A stretch of DNA of 64,000 bases from Enterobacter cloacae complex sp. R_G8 (GTDB lineage: Bacteria; Pseudomonadota; Gammaproteobacteria; Enterobacterales; Enterobacteriaceae), in contig NZ_CP102246.1 of NCBI RefSeq assembly GCF_024599795.1, forward strand, positions 558,001 to 622,000, written 5' to 3'. Both the position numbers and the translations under genes were made by a program. Shown piece by piece: positions 45,215 to 55,419 of this stretch; positions within the stretch are counted from its first letter, which is position 1; each line of letters begins with the position of its first letter. The notes under the pieces were generated by a model, which was given only the letters and a program-made list of their open reading frames with translations, was not told where the DNA came from and made no database searches.

Positions 45215-45596
45215 CCTGCGCTACCTGCTGGTTTTCTCCGTGCTGATTTTGACCGGAATGCGCGATCCATTTCGTCCCCTGGACGATCCCTGTGCCGTTG
45301 GCGAGCTGGCGCAGTGGCACTATCGCGGCATGGTCGGTGGGGTTGGCATTTTGCAGGACGGGAAAAATCGCTGGCATCGTCTTTACCTGCAAGAGCGTTT
45401 ACCGGCGGGCTGGCGGATCAGCGCAATGAATGAGACGCAACTCGTCGTAGATGTTGGTGAAACCTGTGAGCCAACGCAATGGTCGTGGCAACGAGAAGGA
45501 ACGAAGAAAAATGAATTTAAGGATAACGCTGCTGTTACTGACGATCGTCACTCCGCTGGCCGCCGCACCGAAACCGGTCACGCTGGTGGTGGATGA
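45204..45596 (+). CDS. hofP: DNA utilization protein HofP (PilP-like)
   Basis: The protein is 130 residues. An N-terminal hydrophobic signal (~6-17) precedes the conserved MRDPFRPLDDPC block and the GMVGGVGILQDGKNRW strand region, which mark this pilus-assembly family. The ATG at 45204 overlaps hofO by 11 bases. The 3' 86 bases overlap the start of hofQ in another frame. This tail is Gly/Arg/Thr-rich, ending GGG, and E. coli HofP has a similar tail, so the overlap looks real. Confidence 0.8.
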   Translation: MRNSLRYLLVFSVLILTGMRDPFRPLDDPCAVGELAQWHYRGMVGGVGILQDGKNRWHRLYLQERLPAGWRISAMNETQLVVDVGETCEPTQWSWQREGTKKNEFKDNAAVTDDRHSAGRRTETGHAGGG

Positions 45597-46746
45597 TGTT
45601 CCTGTGGTCCAGATTCTGCAGGCGCTGGTTGCTCAGGCGAACCGTAATCTGGTGGTGTCACCCGACGTGAGCGGCACGCTGTCGCTCAATCTGACACATG
45701 TTCCGTGGCGACAGGCGCTGCAGACGGTTATCACCAGTGCAGGGCTCGTGCTGCATGAAGAGGGTGGCATTTTTTATGTCCATACGGCGGCCTGGCAGCG
45801 CGAACAGCAGGAGCGTAAAGCGCAGGCTCGGGCCCGCCGTGAACTGGATGCTCCGCTGCTCTCGCAGAGCATTGCGTTTTCTTACGCCGATGCTGGGGAA
45901 CTGCAAAAAACTGCGGAAAAACAGCTCAGTCCGAAGGGCAGTTTATCGCTCGATAAGCGCACCAACCGCCTGCTGGTCCGGGATAATAAGGCCGTACTGG
46001 AGACGCTACAGCACTGGGCAACACAGATGGATATTCCCGTCGAGCAGGTCGAACTGGCGGCGCATATCGTGACCATCAATGAAAAAAGCCTGCGGGAGTT
46101 GGGCGTGAAATGGAGCCTCGCCGAGGCCACGGAGACGGGCAAGGTGGGGCAGGTGACTGCCCTTGGCAGCGATCTGTCCGTTGCCAGCGCCACTACCCAC
46201 GTGGGGTTTAATATCGGGCGGATTAACGGCAGGCTGCTGGATCTGGAGTTGTCGGCGCTGGAGCAAAAACAGCAGGTCGACATCATCGCCAGCCCGCGAT
46301 TGCTGGCCTCACATATGCAACCGGCCAGTATCAAACAGGGCAGCGAAATCCCTTATCAGGTCTCCAGCGGTGAGAGTGGGGCAACCTCTGTGGAGTTCAA
46401 AGAGGCGGTATTAGGCATGGAGGTCACGCCGGTGGTGCTACCGGGCGGTCGCGTGCGCCTGAAATTACACATCAGCGAAAATATGCCGGGGCAGGTGTTG
46501 CAACAGGCCGATGGCGAAACGCTGGCTATCGACAAACAGGAGATAGAAACCCAGGTGGAGGTAAAAAGTGGAGAAACGCTGGCGCTGGGCGGGATTTTCT
46601 CGCAAAAGAATAAAACCGGGAGTGATAGCGTACCCGGGCTCGGTAAAATCCCCTGGCTTGGGCAGCTTTTTCGTCATGACGGTAAAGACAACGAACGGCG
46701 TGAGTTAGTGGTGTTTATTACGCCACGTCTGGTGGCTATTCGCTGA
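45511..46746 (+). CDS. hofQ: Secretin-like DNA utilization protein HofQ
   Basis: Outer-membrane secretin homologue of 411 residues, related to Haemophilus ComE. A signal peptide (~1-18, cleaved near AAAP) is followed by an STN/N0-like domain (VTLVVDDVPVVQILQALVAQ), an N1 domain and the C-terminal secretin domain. The hallmark VEVKSGETLALGGIF and VPGLGKIPWLGQLFR blocks are present. The ATG at 45511 follows GAAGGAACGAAG. The longer frame from 45451 has no signal peptide at its start. It is the last gene of the hof group. Confidence 0.92.
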   Translation: MNLRITLLLLTIVTPLAAAPKPVTLVVDDVPVVQILQALVAQANRNLVVSPDVSGTLSLNLTHVPWRQALQTVITSAGLVLHEEGGIFYVHTAAWQREQQERKAQARARRELDAPLLSQSIAFSYADAGELQKTAEKQLSPKGSLSLDKRTNRLLVRDNKAVLETLQHWATQMDIPVEQVELAAHIVTINEKSLRELGVKWSLAEATETGKVGQVTALGSDLSVASATTHVGFNIGRINGRLLDLELSALEQKQQVDIIASPRLLASHMQPASIKQGSEIPYQVSSGESGATSVEFKEAVLGMEVTPVVLPGGRVRLKLHISENMPGQVLQQADGETLAIDKQEIETQVEVKSGETLALGGIFSQKNKTGSDSVPGLGKIPWLGQLFRHDGKDNERRELVVFITPRLVAIR

Positions 46747-47032
46747 CGGGTAACGATCCCCGCAATGATTTTGCATTCAGTTTGTTGCAGATGTTTGACG
46801 TGGGGCATGAATTAGCATACAAGGAGTACCGATTTGAGTTGGACTGACGTCTTGTTGTCTTATGCGTCTGGCGCGGCGATTTAATCAGTTGCCAAACAAG
46901 CCGGAGTATTGAGATAATTTTTAGTCTGACTCTCGCTCTATTGCATATGAGGTTTCAGTTCATGTCCTGCTACGCCGGGTGTCTGCGAAGCGGGGATTAC
47001 CATTAACGAATAGTCTTAGTAGTACCGAAAAA

Positions 47033-47554
47033 ATGGCAGAGAAACGCAATATCTTTCTGGTTGGGCCTATGGGTGCCGGCAAAAGCACTATTGGGCGTCA
47101 GTTAGCTCAACAACTCAATATGGAATTTTACGATTCTGATCAAGAGATTGAGAAACGAACCGGAGCTGATGTGGGCTGGGTCTTCGATGTAGAAGGCGAA
47201 GAAGGTTTCCGTGACCGAGAAGAAAAAGTGATCAACGAACTCACGGAAAAACAGGGCATCGTGCTGGCGACCGGCGGCGGTTCTGTAAAATCTCGCGAAA
47301 CCCGCAACCGTCTCTCCGCCCGTGGCGTAGTGGTCTATCTTGAGACGACCATCGAAAAACAGCTGGCACGTACGCAGCGCGATAAAAAGCGCCCGCTGCT
47401 GCAGGTTGAAACGCCACCACGGGAAGTTCTGGAAGCGTTGGCCGATGAACGCAATCCTCTGTACGAAGAGATTGCTGATGTGACCATTCGTACTGATGAT
47501 CAGAGCGCTAAAGTGGTTGCAAACCAGATTATTCATATGCTGGAAAGCAACTGA
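47033..47554 (+). CDS. aroK: Shikimate kinase I
   Basis: Phosphorylates shikimate at the 3-position with ATP in the common aromatic pathway. The protein is 173 residues. The P-loop GPMGAGKST is at 10-18, substrate residues lie in [11 protein letters not shown] and GFRDREE, GGG is near 80, and the lid arginine is in [11 protein letters not shown]. The start is set by family length; an in-frame codon lies 18 residues earlier. The gene heads the aroK-aroB-damX-dam-rpe-gph-trpS series. A 286-base leader separates it from hofQ. Confidence 0.97.
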   Translation: MAEKRNIFLVGPMGAGKSTIGRQLAQQLNMEFYDSDQEIEKRTGADVGWVFDVEGEEGFRDREEKVINELTEKQGIVLATGGGSVKSRETRNRLSARGVVVYLETTIEKQLARTQRDKKRPLLQVETPPREVLEALADERNPLYEEIADVTIRTDDQSAKVVANQIIHMLESN

Positions 47555-47611
47555 TTCTGGCTTTATATACACTCGCCTGCGGGTAAAAGCATTAAAGGTG
47601 GATGTCGCGTC

Positions 47612-48700
47612 ATGGAGAGGATTACAGTTACTCTCGGGGAACGTAGTTACCCTATCACCATCGCGGCTGGTTTGTTTAACGACCCAGCTTCCTTTTTACC
47701 ACTGAAAGCGGGTGATCAGGCGATGCTGGTCACCAATGAGACGCTGGCTCCGCTTTATCTTGACCGCGTTCGCCACCTGCTTGAGCAGGCCGGCGTGAAG
47801 GTCGACAGTGTGATTCTGCCCGATGGCGAGCAGTATAAAAGCCTGACGGTACTGGATACCGTCTTTACCGCATTACTGCAAAAACCGCACGGTCGCGATA
47901 CGACACTGCTTGCCCTGGGCGGCGGTGTTGTGGGCGATCTGACGGGGTTTGCGGCGGCAAGTTATCAACGTGGCGTCCGTTTTATTCAGATTCCAACCAC
48001 GTTACTGTCTCAGGTCGACTCTTCCGTTGGCGGCAAAACTGCAGTCAACCATCCGCTCGGCAAAAACATGATTGGCGCGTTCTACCAGCCCGCTTCGGTA
48101 GTGGTGGATCTCGACTGTCTGAAAACCCTGCCAGCACGCGAACTGGCTTCTGGCCTGGCTGAAGTGATCAAATACGGCATTATTCTTGATGGCGAGTTCT
48201 TTAACTGGCTGGAAGAGAATATGGATGCGTTGGTGCGCCTGGATGAGGCTAAACTGGCATACTGCATTCGCCGTTGTTGTGAGCTGAAAGCAGAAGTTGT
48301 TGCAGCAGACGAGCGTGAAACGGGCTTACGTGCTTTACTGAATCTTGGGCATACGTTTGGCCACGCGATTGAAGCCGAAATGGGTTACGGAAACTGGCTC
48401 CACGGTGAAGCTGTCGCGGCTGGCATGGTGATGGCTGCCCGCACCTCCGAACGTCTGGGTCAGTTCAAACCAGAAGAGACGGCGCGTATCATCGCACTGC
48501 TGGAACGTGCAGGCTTGCCGGTAACCGGGCCGCAGGAGATGTCGGCGCAAGCGTATTTACCCCACATGATGCGCGATAAAAAAGTATTGGCAGGTGAGAT
48601 GCGTCTTGTACTCCCGCTTGCAATAGGGAAGAGTGAAGTGCGCGGCGGAGTGCCGCACGATGTCGTTCTTGGCGCTATCGCTGATTGTCAGCAGGCGTAA
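47612..48700 (+). CDS. aroB: 3-dehydroquinate synthase
   Basis: NAD+- and metal-dependent cyclisation of DAHP to 3-dehydroquinate, second step of the shikimate pathway. The protein is 362 residues. The NAD-binding [16 protein letters not shown] and the [20 protein letters not shown] block are intact, as are the metal-ligand histidines in [10 protein letters not shown]. It sits 57 bases after aroK and forms the usual aroKB pair. Confidence 0.98.
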   Translation: MERITVTLGERSYPITIAAGLFNDPASFLPLKAGDQAMLVTNETLAPLYLDRVRHLLEQAGVKVDSVILPDGEQYKSLTVLDTVFTALLQKPHGRDTTLLALGGGVVGDLTGFAAASYQRGVRFIQIPTTLLSQVDSSVGGKTAVNHPLGKNMIGAFYQPASVVVDLDCLKTLPARELASGLAEVIKYGIILDGEFFNWLEENMDALVRLDEAKLAYCIRRCCELKAEVVAADERETGLRALLNLGHTFGHAIEAEMGYGNWLHGEAVAAGMVMAARTSERLGQFKPEETARIIALLERAGLPVTGPQEMSAQAYLPHMMRDKKVLAGEMRLVLPLAIGKSEVRGGVPHDVVLGAIADCQQA

Positions 48701-48792
48701 CAACTAGAAAGGTCAGGCCACTGTTACCGGTGGTCGTTTAGCTTCAGGCGAAATGCAAAGTCGTTGGCATAAGCCTTTGAGTGGGGTGTTAA

Positions 48793-50100
48793 ATGGATGA
48801 ATTCAAACCAGAAGACGAGCTGAAACCCGATCCCAGCGATCGTCGTACTGGTCGTTCTCGTCAATCTTCAGAACGTGATAACGAGCCGCAGATCAACTTT
48901 GACGATGTTGATCTGGATGCAGACGATCGTCGCCCTTCACGTAGCCGTAATGCGCGTGATGAGCGAGAAGAAGAGGATTATGAGTCCGAAGAAGATTCAA
49001 TGGACGAACAGCCAGTAGAGCGTCGCCCGCGTAAACGTAAAAAAGCGGCCGCGCAGAAACCGGCCTCCCGCCAGTACATCATGATGGGACTCGGCGTTCT
49101 GGTGCTTGTGCTGCTGATTGTCGGCATTGGCTCCGCGCTGAAAGCACCTTCAACGAATTCTGGCGAGCAAACGGCTTCCGCTGAGAAGAGCATCAACCTC
49201 TCCGGTAACGATGCGACAGACCAGGCAAATGGCGCACAGCCAGCGCCGGGTACGACCTCCGCAGAGCAGACCGCCAGTAACACAACGACGCCGCAGGATG
49301 TTTCCCTGCCGCCAGTTTCTTCCACGCCTGCTCAGAATCGGGCACCTGTCACGCCAGAAGGCCAGCAGCGTGTAGAGGTTCAGGGCGATCTGAACAACGC
49401 GCTGATGCAGCCGCAAAACCAGCAGCAGGTGGATAACGTGGTGGTTAACTCTACGCTGCCAACTGAACCTGCAACCGTTGCGCCTGTTCGCGGTGGCAAC
49501 GCTCAGCAACAAACCGCAGCAACGGAAACCAAACCGCGTCAGACCCAGACCCAGACGGCACCACGTCAGGAACGTAAGCAGGCGGTCATTGAACCTAAGC
49601 GTGAGACCAAACCTCAGGCCGTGGTAAAAGCGCCTGAAGTCAAAGCTGCACCGGCGCAGCCGAAACGCACTGAAACCGCTGCGGCAAGCGAGCCCGCAAA
49701 AGCGCCAGTGACGCAGACTGCACCGAAGGCCACGGCGACCACCACAGCGCCTGCGGCGACAACGGCTCCAGCTGCAACCGCCACAGCACCGGCTACCACA
49801 GCGGGTAAAACGACGGGTAATGTCGGTTCACTGAAATCTGCACCGTCCAGTAATTACACGCTGCAACTGAGCAGTTCGTCTAACTATGACAACCTCAACG
49901 GTTGGGCGAAGAAATCGAATCTGAAAAACTACGTAGTTTATCAGACGACCCGTAACGGACAGCCGTGGTATGTGCTGGTGAGCGGTGTGTATGCTTCCAA
50001 AGATGAAGCGAAACGTGCCGTGGCGACACTGCCAGCAGACGTTCAGGCGAAAAACCCGTGGGCGAAGCCCATTCATCAGGTTCAGGCCGATCTTAAGTAA
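48793..50100 (+). CDS. damX: Cell division protein DamX (SPOR domain)
   Basis: Bitopic inner-membrane protein of the division septum, 435 residues. The cytoplasmic N-terminus (~1-95) is strongly charged (Asp/Glu/Arg-rich). One membrane helix spans ~97-117 ([19 protein letters not shown]). A long Pro/Gln/Thr/Ala-rich periplasmic linker follows, with an [19 protein letters not shown] low-complexity tract. The C-terminal SPOR domain (~355-430) binds denuded glycan strands. It lies between aroB and dam. Confidence 0.95.
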   Translation: MDEFKPEDELKPDPSDRRTGRSRQSSERDNEPQINFDDVDLDADDRRPSRSRNARDEREEEDYESEEDSMDEQPVERRPRKRKKAAAQKPASRQYIMMGLGVLVLVLLIVGIGSALKAPSTNSGEQTASAEKSINLSGNDATDQANGAQPAPGTTSAEQTASNTTTPQDVSLPPVSSTPAQNRAPVTPEGQQRVEVQGDLNNALMQPQNQQQVDNVVVNSTLPTEPATVAPVRGGNAQQQTAATETKPRQTQTQTAPRQERKQAVIEPKRETKPQAVVKAPEVKAAPAQPKRTETAAASEPAKAPVTQTAPKATATTTAPAATTAPAATATAPATTAGKTTGNVGSLKSAPSSNYTLQLSSSSNYDNLNGWAKKSNLKNYVVYQTTRNGQPWYVLVSGVYASKDEAKRAVATLPADVQAKNPWAKPIHQVQADLK

Positions 50101-50167
50101 TGTTTAAAGCGCAGGATGCTGTCGGAGCTTTCTCCACAGCCGGAGAAGGTGTAATCAGTTAGTCAGC

Positions 50168-50980
50168 ATGAAAAAAAATCGCGCTTTTCTGAAATGGGCA
50201 GGGGGGAAATACCCCCTGCTCGATGATATTAAAAAGCACCTGCCAAAAGGCGAGTGTCTTATCGAGCCCTTTGTGGGCGCAGGATCGGTGTTCCTGAACA
50301 CCGATTTTTCTCGTTATATCCTGGCGGATATCAACAGCGATCTCATCAGCCTCTATAACATCGTCAAACTGCGTACCGATGAGTATGTGGAAGAGGCGCG
50401 CAAGCTGTTTACGCCCGAGAACAATCACCCGGATGTTTACTACCAGTTGCGCACTGAGTTTAACCAGAGCCAGGATTCGTTCCGTCGGGCGCTGTTGTTC
50501 CTCTATCTCAACCGCCATGGCTACAACGGCTTGTGCCGGTATAATCTGCGTGGGGAATTTAACGTGCCGTTTGGCCGCTATAAGCGCCCCTATTTCCCGC
50601 AGGACGAGCTGTATCACTTTGCTGAAAAAGCGCAGAATGCCGAATTCCACTGTCTCTCATATGAAGAGTGTATGGAACTGGCGGGCGTAGACTCGGTGGT
50701 TTACTGCGATCCGCCTTACGCCCCGCTGTCGGCGACGGCGAATTTTACCGCCTATCACACCAACAGCTTCAGTCCGGCCGAGCAGGCCCGTCTGGCGGAG
50801 ATGGCGGAAAAGCTGGTCAGCAAAAGAATTCCGGTGTTAATTTCGAATCACGATACCCCTGATACGCGCGAATGGTACAAAGCCGCGAAGCATTTTCAGG
50901 TCAAAGTGCGGCGTAGCATTAGCAGCAACGGCGGCACACGTAAAAAGGTGGACGAACTCCTGGCTCTTTATCGCCCCTGA
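50168..50980 (+). CDS. dam: DNA adenine methylase Dam
   Basis: Methylates adenine-N6 in GATC, used for mismatch repair strand choice, replication timing and gene control. The protein is 270 residues. The SAM-binding FVGAGSVF is motif I, and the catalytic DPPY is residues 181-184. KWAGGKYPLL is at the N-terminus as in the family. It is a few residues shorter than the E. coli protein at the C-terminus, with no lost motif. rpe follows after 41 bases. Confidence 0.98.
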   Translation: MKKNRAFLKWAGGKYPLLDDIKKHLPKGECLIEPFVGAGSVFLNTDFSRYILADINSDLISLYNIVKLRTDEYVEEARKLFTPENNHPDVYYQLRTEFNQSQDSFRRALLFLYLNRHGYNGLCRYNLRGEFNVPFGRYKRPYFPQDELYHFAEKAQNAEFHCLSYEECMELAGVDSVVYCDPPYAPLSATANFTAYHTNSFSPAEQARLAEMAEKLVSKRIPVLISNHDTPDTREWYKAAKHFQVKVRRSISSNGGTRKKVDELLALYRP

Positions 50981-51021
50981 GCCGTTTTGCCCGCCGGTAA
51001 ACACATTTCAAGGAGATGCGG

Positions 51022-51699
51022 ATGAAACAGTTTTTGATTGCTCCCTCAATTCTGTCGGCCGATTTTGCCCGCCTGGGCGAAGACACTGCTAACGCGCTCG
51101 CCGCGGGTGCGGATGTCGTCCATTTCGACGTTATGGATAACCACTACGTTCCCAATCTGACCATCGGCCCGATGGTGCTTAAGGCGCTGCGTAACTACGG
51201 TATTACCGCGCCCATTGACGTCCATCTGATGGTGAAACCGGTTGACCGCATCGTGCCTGATTTTGCCGCGGCGGGCGCCAGTATCATCACCTTCCATCCG
51301 GAAGCGTCGGAACACGTTGACCGCACGCTGCAGCTGATCAAAGAGAACGGCTGTAAAGCGGGTCTGGTCTTTAACCCGGCAACGCCCCTGAGCTATCTCG
51401 ACTATGTGATGGATAAGCTGGACGTTATTTTGCTGATGTCCGTTAACCCGGGCTTTGGCGGACAGTCTTTCATCCCTCACACGCTCGATAAACTGCGTGA
51501 AGTGCGCCGTCGTATTGATGAGTCAGGCTACGACATTCGTCTGGAAGTGGATGGCGGCGTGAAGGTGAATAACATTGGCGAAATTGCGGCTGCGGGCGCG
51601 GATATGTTTGTTGCAGGTTCGGCAATTTTCGACCAACCGGATTACAAAAAAGTCATTGATGAAATGCGCCGCGAGCTGGCGAAGGTAAGTCATGGATAA
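51022..51699 (+). CDS. rpe: Ribulose-phosphate 3-epimerase
   Basis: Interconverts ribulose-5-phosphate and xylulose-5-phosphate in the pentose phosphate pathway. The protein is 225 residues in a TIM barrel. The [12 protein letters not shown] and HLMVKP metal and acid residues, [10 protein letters not shown] phosphate loop and LEVDGGV are intact. ATG 51022 is preferred to 51016 because AGGAG at 51011-51015 is six bases before it and too close to the other. The stop overlaps the gph start by 8 bases. Confidence 0.98.
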   Translation: MKQFLIAPSILSADFARLGEDTANALAAGADVVHFDVMDNHYVPNLTIGPMVLKALRNYGITAPIDVHLMVKPVDRIVPDFAAAGASIITFHPEASEHVDRTLQLIKENGCKAGLVFNPATPLSYLDYVMDKLDVILLMSVNPGFGGQSFIPHTLDKLREVRRRIDESGYDIRLEVDGGVKVNNIGEIAAAGADMFVAGSAIFDQPDYKKVIDEMRRELAKVSHG

Positions 51700-52453
51700 A
51701 TTGCAGGCAACCCGGGGTATTGCATTTGACCTCGATGGCACGCTGGTTGACAGCGCGCCGGGCTTAACGAGCGCCGTCGACCAGGCGCTGTACGCCCTTG
51801 AACTGCCCGTCGCGGGCGAAGATCGCGTCGTGACGTGGATTGGTAATGGCGCAGATGTCCTGATGGAGCGCGCCCTGACGTGGGCTCGCCAGGAGCGTGC
51901 GTCACAACGTTCCGCACAGGGTAAACCGAGCGTTGATCACGCGGATATCCCGCAGGAAGAACAGCTACGTATTCTGCGCAAACTGTTTGACCGTTTCTAC
52001 GAAGAAACCGTTGAAGAAGGCAGCTTCCTGTTCCCGGATGTCGCGGAAACGCTGAGTGCGCTGCATGCGAAAGGCATTCCGCTGGGGCTGGTTACCAACA
52101 AGCCGACGCCGTTTGTTGCGCCACTGCTGGAGGCGCTGGATATCGCGAAATACTTCACCGTGATCGTGGGCGGTGATGACGTTCAGAATAAAAAGCCGCA
52201 CCCGGAACCGCTGTTGCTGGTGGCAGGAAAATTATCCTTAACACCTGCGGAGCTGCTCTTTGTCGGTGATTCACGCAATGATATTCTGGCTGCCAGAGCG
52301 GCGGGTTGTCCCTCCGTGGGGTTAACTTATGGCTACAACTACGGTGAGGCCATTACCCTGAGTGAGCCGGACGTCGTGTTCGATCGCTTCAAAGATTTGT
52401 TGCCCGCACTCGGGCTTTCATACAGTGAACATCAGGAATTGAAAAATGACTAA
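51692..52453 (+). CDS. gph: Phosphoglycolate phosphatase
   Basis: HAD-family phosphatase that removes 2-phosphoglycolate arising from DNA repair of 3'-phosphoglycolate ends. The protein is 253 residues. Motif [10 protein letters not shown] is at 13-21, motif II in LVTNKPT, motif III lysine in NKKPHPEP and motif IV in FVGDSRND. It overlaps rpe by 8 bases and trpS by 8 bases, indicating a tightly packed operon. Confidence 0.97.
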   Translation: MDKLQATRGIAFDLDGTLVDSAPGLTSAVDQALYALELPVAGEDRVVTWIGNGADVLMERALTWARQERASQRSAQGKPSVDHADIPQEEQLRILRKLFDRFYEETVEEGSFLFPDVAETLSALHAKGIPLGLVTNKPTPFVAPLLEALDIAKYFTVIVGGDDVQNKKPHPEPLLLVAGKLSLTPAELLFVGDSRNDILAARAAGCPSVGLTYGYNYGEAITLSEPDVVFDRFKDLLPALGLSYSEHQELKND

Positions 52454-53450
52454 GCCCATCGTTTTTAGTGGCGCCCAGCCGTCAGGTGAATTGACCATTG
52501 GTAACTACATGGGTGCGTTACGTCAGTGGGTTAGCATGCAGGATGACTACCATTGCATTTACTGCATCGTGGATCTGCATGCTATTACCGCCCGTCAGGA
52601 TCCTGAGAAGCTGCGTAAAGCCACGCTGGACACTCTGGCGCTGTATCTGGCATGTGGTATCGATCCTGAAAAGAGCACTATCTTCGTTCAGTCCCATGTG
52701 CCGGAGCACGCGCAGCTTGGCTGGGCGCTGAACTGCTACACCTACTTTGGTGAACTGAGCCGCATGACGCAGTTCAAGGATAAATCCGCGCGCTATTCCG
52801 AGAACATCAACGCCGGTCTGTTTGACTATCCGGTGCTGATGGCGGCTGACATTCTGCTGTATCAGACTAACCAGGTGCCGGTGGGTGAAGACCAGAAGCA
52901 ACATCTTGAACTGAGCCGCGATATCGCCCAGCGCTTTAACGCGCTGTATGGCGAAGTGTTCAAAGTGCCAGAGCCATTTATTCCGAAATCCGGTGCGCGT
53001 GTGATGTCGCTGCTGGAGCCGACCAAAAAGATGTCCAAGTCTGACGATAACCGCAACAACGTTATCGGCCTGCTGGAAGATCCGAAATCGGTGGTTAAAA
53101 AGCTCAAGCGTGCCGTGACCGACTCCGATGAGCCGCCTGTTGTGCGCTACGATGTGCAGAACAAAGCGGGGGTTTCCAACCTGCTGGATATCCTCTCCGG
53201 TGTGACCGGCCAGAGCATTCCTGAGCTGGAACAGCACTTTGAAGGCAAGATGTACGGTCACCTGAAAGGCGAAGTGGCGGATGCCGTTTCCGGTATGCTG
53301 ACCGAGCTGCAGGAGCGTTATCACCGCTACCGTAACGATGAAGCCTTCCTGCAGAAGGTGATGAAAGAGGGCGCTGAAAAAGCCAGCGCGCGCGCGTCAG
53401 AAACCCTGAAAGCGGTGTACGAAGCGATTGGGTTTGTGGGTAAGCCGTAG
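52446..53450 (+). CDS. trpS: Tryptophanyl-tRNA synthetase
   Basis: Class I aminoacyl-tRNA synthetase that charges tRNA-Trp. The protein is 334 residues. The HIGH-type signature is TIGNYMG near residue 17, after [13 protein letters not shown] is present near residue 196 ([11 protein letters not shown]). The last gene of the aroK-to-trpS series, followed by a hairpin terminator. Confidence 0.98.
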   Translation: MTKPIVFSGAQPSGELTIGNYMGALRQWVSMQDDYHCIYCIVDLHAITARQDPEKLRKATLDTLALYLACGIDPEKSTIFVQSHVPEHAQLGWALNCYTYFGELSRMTQFKDKSARYSENINAGLFDYPVLMAADILLYQTNQVPVGEDQKQHLELSRDIAQRFNALYGEVFKVPEPFIPKSGARVMSLLEPTKKMSKSDDNRNNVIGLLEDPKSVVKKLKRAVTDSDEPPVVRYDVQNKAGVSNLLDILSGVTGQSIPELEQHFEGKMYGHLKGEVADAVSGMLTELQERYHRYRNDEAFLQKVMKEGAEKASARASETLKAVYEAIGFVGKP

Positions 53451-53458
53451 GTAAAAGC

Positions 53459-53483
53459 AAAACGGTAACGGCGTTACCGTTTT
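53459..53483 (+). terminator. Terminator after trpS
   Basis: AAAACGGTAAC (53459-53469) pairs with GTTACCGTTTT (53473-53483) around GGC. Confidence 0.8.
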
Positions 53484-53492
53484 AGGGTTTGT

Positions 53493-53540
53493 CCCCTCTC
53501 CCTGTGGGAGAGGGCCAGGGTGAGGGCATCACGCCGCACT
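53493..53540 (+). repeat. Two-hairpin intergenic palindrome, copy 9
   Basis: CCCCTCTCCC-TGT-GGGAGAGGG then CCAGGGTGAGGGCATCACG, with a partial second hairpin. It lies between the trpS and yhfL terminators. Confidence 0.8.
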
Positions 53541-53550
53541 TTTCAAAACA

Positions 53551-53578
53551 AAAAAACCGGGGAATCCCCGGTTTTTTT
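53551..53578 (-). terminator. Terminator after yhfL
   Basis: AAAAAACCGGGGA and TCCCCGGTTTTTTT form a strong GC stem with A/T tracts. It is 16 bases past the yhfL stop on the minus strand. Confidence 0.8.
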
Positions 53579-53594
53579 ACGCCTGTAAAACAGC

Positions 53595-53765
53595 TTACTG
53601 CTGTGCCGCCGGGCCACAACCCCCGATGATCTTCGAAATGGAGATCGCCGGGTGCAGCAGGTAATCGTAGCTGCAGTTGTTTTTGGTGTTTTGCACGTGG
53701 CCGGTGCAGGCCGTCAGAGTCGATAACAGGCCTACCAGAACGGCAGCTTTAGCCAGTTTGAACAT
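53595..53765 (-). CDS. yhfL: Small lipoprotein YhfL
   Basis: Predicted lipoprotein of 56 residues, function unknown. A signal peptide with lipobox LTAC places the lipidated cysteine at residue 20. The mature part is short, with CSYDYLLHPAISISKIIGGCGP and two further cysteines. ATG 53765 is chosen since AAGGA lies six bases before it; longer in-frame starts would bury the signal. E. coli has this gene beside cysG; here it sits between trpS and cysG because the E. coli frl/yhf cluster is absent. Confidence 0.85.
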   Translation of the reverse strand: MFKLAKAAVLVGLLSTLTACTGHVQNTKNNCSYDYLLHPAISISKIIGGCGPAAQQ

Positions 53766-53910
53766 ACGCATTCCTTGTCTTAAAAAAACTAAATTGGATG
53801 TAACACGAGGGAATAAATGGAAAAGTTCCATTTCGCGGGAGGTATGTTATCGACAGCAGTAACAGGGGAGTAGTCCGGTTAAGGACTACCCGAAGAAGGG
53901 AGAATATGCG

Positions 53911-55284
53911 CTAGTGATTTGAGAACCAGTTGAGTTTATCGCGCAGTTCAACCACGCGGCCGACAATAATCAGCGCCGGGCTTTCAACCTGCTGCGCCAG
54001 CTCACCCAGCTGTGTCAGCACGCCATTTACCACGCGCTGCTTAATGGAGGTGCCGTTTTCCACCAGCGCGACGGGCATATCCGCTTCCATGCCGTGTTCC
54101 AGTAATTTCGCCTGGATCGTAGCGGCCTGATTCAGCCCCATATAGAAGACCAGCGTCTGCTTTTCGGCGGCCAGGTTGTGCCAGTCCAGTTCGCTGCCGG
54201 TTTTCAGGTGCCCCGTCACCAGACGCACGCTCTGCGCGTAATCACGATGGGTCAATGGAATACCGGAGTATGCCGAACAGCCGGATGCTGCCGTAATGCC
54301 AGGCACCACAGAGAACGGAATACCTGCGTTGCACAGGGTTTCCAGTTCCTCGCCGCCGCGACCAAAGATAAACGGATCCCCGCCCTTCAGGCGCACCACA
54401 CGTTTTCCTTTTTGCGCTTCTCTCAGCAGGATCTGGTTAATCTCTTCCTGCGGCACGCAGTGATAACCCGCACGTTTACCCACAAACACCCGGTCCGCAT
54501 CGCGACGTACCAGATTCATGATCTCATCGGAGACCAGACGGTCATAGACAACGGTATCGGCTTGCTGGATCTGCTGGAGACCTTTCAGCGTCAGTAATCC
54601 CGCATCGCCGGGGCCTGCACCTACCAGCACCACCTCGCCACGATGATCCAGCGGTTCAGAGAGCAACTGCTCGGTCGTCTCTTCAACCGCCTTCACGTCC
54701 TGATTGGCCAGCGACTGGGCCAGCCGGTCATTGACGAAGAATTTTTCCCAGAAGCGACGGCGCTCGCCCACGGTCGCGAAGGTTTGCTTCACCCGGGAAC
54801 GCAATTGCCCTGCATAATGGGCAATTTGCCCAAGATGTTGCGGCAGCAGCGCTTCCAGTTTTTCCCGCAGCAGGCGGGCGAGAACCGGTGAGCGGCCACC
54901 TGACGACACCGCAATCATCAACGGTGACCGGTCGATTATCGACGGCATGATAAAGCTGGCTTCTTTCGGCGCATCCACCACGTTGCAGAAGATGCGACGC
55001 GCTTCGCAGGCATCGCTGACGCGCTGATTCACTTCATCGTCATCCGTCGCGGCAATAGTCAGCCAGCAGGTATCCAGCAGGGACTCGTTAAACTCCCCCT
55101 GATTCAGCGTGAGCATCCCTTCCTTCGCCCAGGCTTCAAACTGAGGTGCGAAGGCGAGGGCGTTAACCGTAAGGCGGGCACCAGCCTCTAACAGCAAGCG
55201 GGCTTTGCGTTCAGCCACATCGCCGCCACCCACAAGCAGGCAGTCACGATGGCGTAATTGACAGAAAATCGGCAGGTGGTCCAC
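53911..55284 (-). CDS. cysG: Siroheme synthase CysG
   Basis: Trifunctional enzyme of 457 residues that makes siroheme, the cofactor of NirB and sulfite reductase, from uroporphyrinogen III. The N-terminal half (CysGB) has the NAD-binding [13 protein letters not shown] near 20 and the regulatory serine region [11 protein letters not shown] near 125. The C-terminal half (CysGA) is the SAM-dependent methyltransferase, with [13 protein letters not shown] and [16 protein letters not shown]. It follows nirD after 135 bases; nirC, normally between them in E. coli, is missing. Confidence 0.97.
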   Translation of the reverse strand: MDHLPIFCQLRHRDCLLVGGGDVAERKARLLLEAGARLTVNALAFAPQFEAWAKEGMLTLNQGEFNESLLDTCWLTIAATDDDEVNQRVSDACEARRIFCNVVDAPKEASFIMPSIIDRSPLMIAVSSGGRSPVLARLLREKLEALLPQHLGQIAHYAGQLRSRVKQTFATVGERRRFWEKFFVNDRLAQSLANQDVKAVEETTEQLLSEPLDHRGEVVLVGAGPGDAGLLTLKGLQQIQQADTVVYDRLVSDEIMNLVRRDADRVFVGKRAGYHCVPQEEINQILLREAQKGKRVVRLKGGDPFIFGRGGEELETLCNAGIPFSVVPGITAASGCSAYSGIPLTHRDYAQSVRLVTGHLKTGSELDWHNLAAEKQTLVFYMGLNQAATIQAKLLEHGMEADMPVALVENGTSIKQRVVNGVLTQLGELAQQVESPALIIVGRVVELRDKLNWFSNH

Positions 55285-55393
55285 GACATTACCTCACAGC
55301 ATTCATGGAGGGGGTAAGAATTGACGTCAGAATAACAGCAGGAATCGCCGGAAACATACGGTTTTTCCTGCCGTTACCCATAAGGGGTCATAA

Positions 55394-55413
55394 GCCTTTC
55401 CTATAGGAAAGGC
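55394..55413. other. Perfect 20-bp palindrome between nirD and cysG
   Basis: GCCTTTCCTATAGGAAAGGC is identical to its reverse complement. As RNA it could fold with a small loop, but no T run follows on the minus strand. It could be a stabilising or processing hairpin, a protein site, or a deletion scar. Confidence 0.6.
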
Positions 55414-55419
55414 GGGGGG

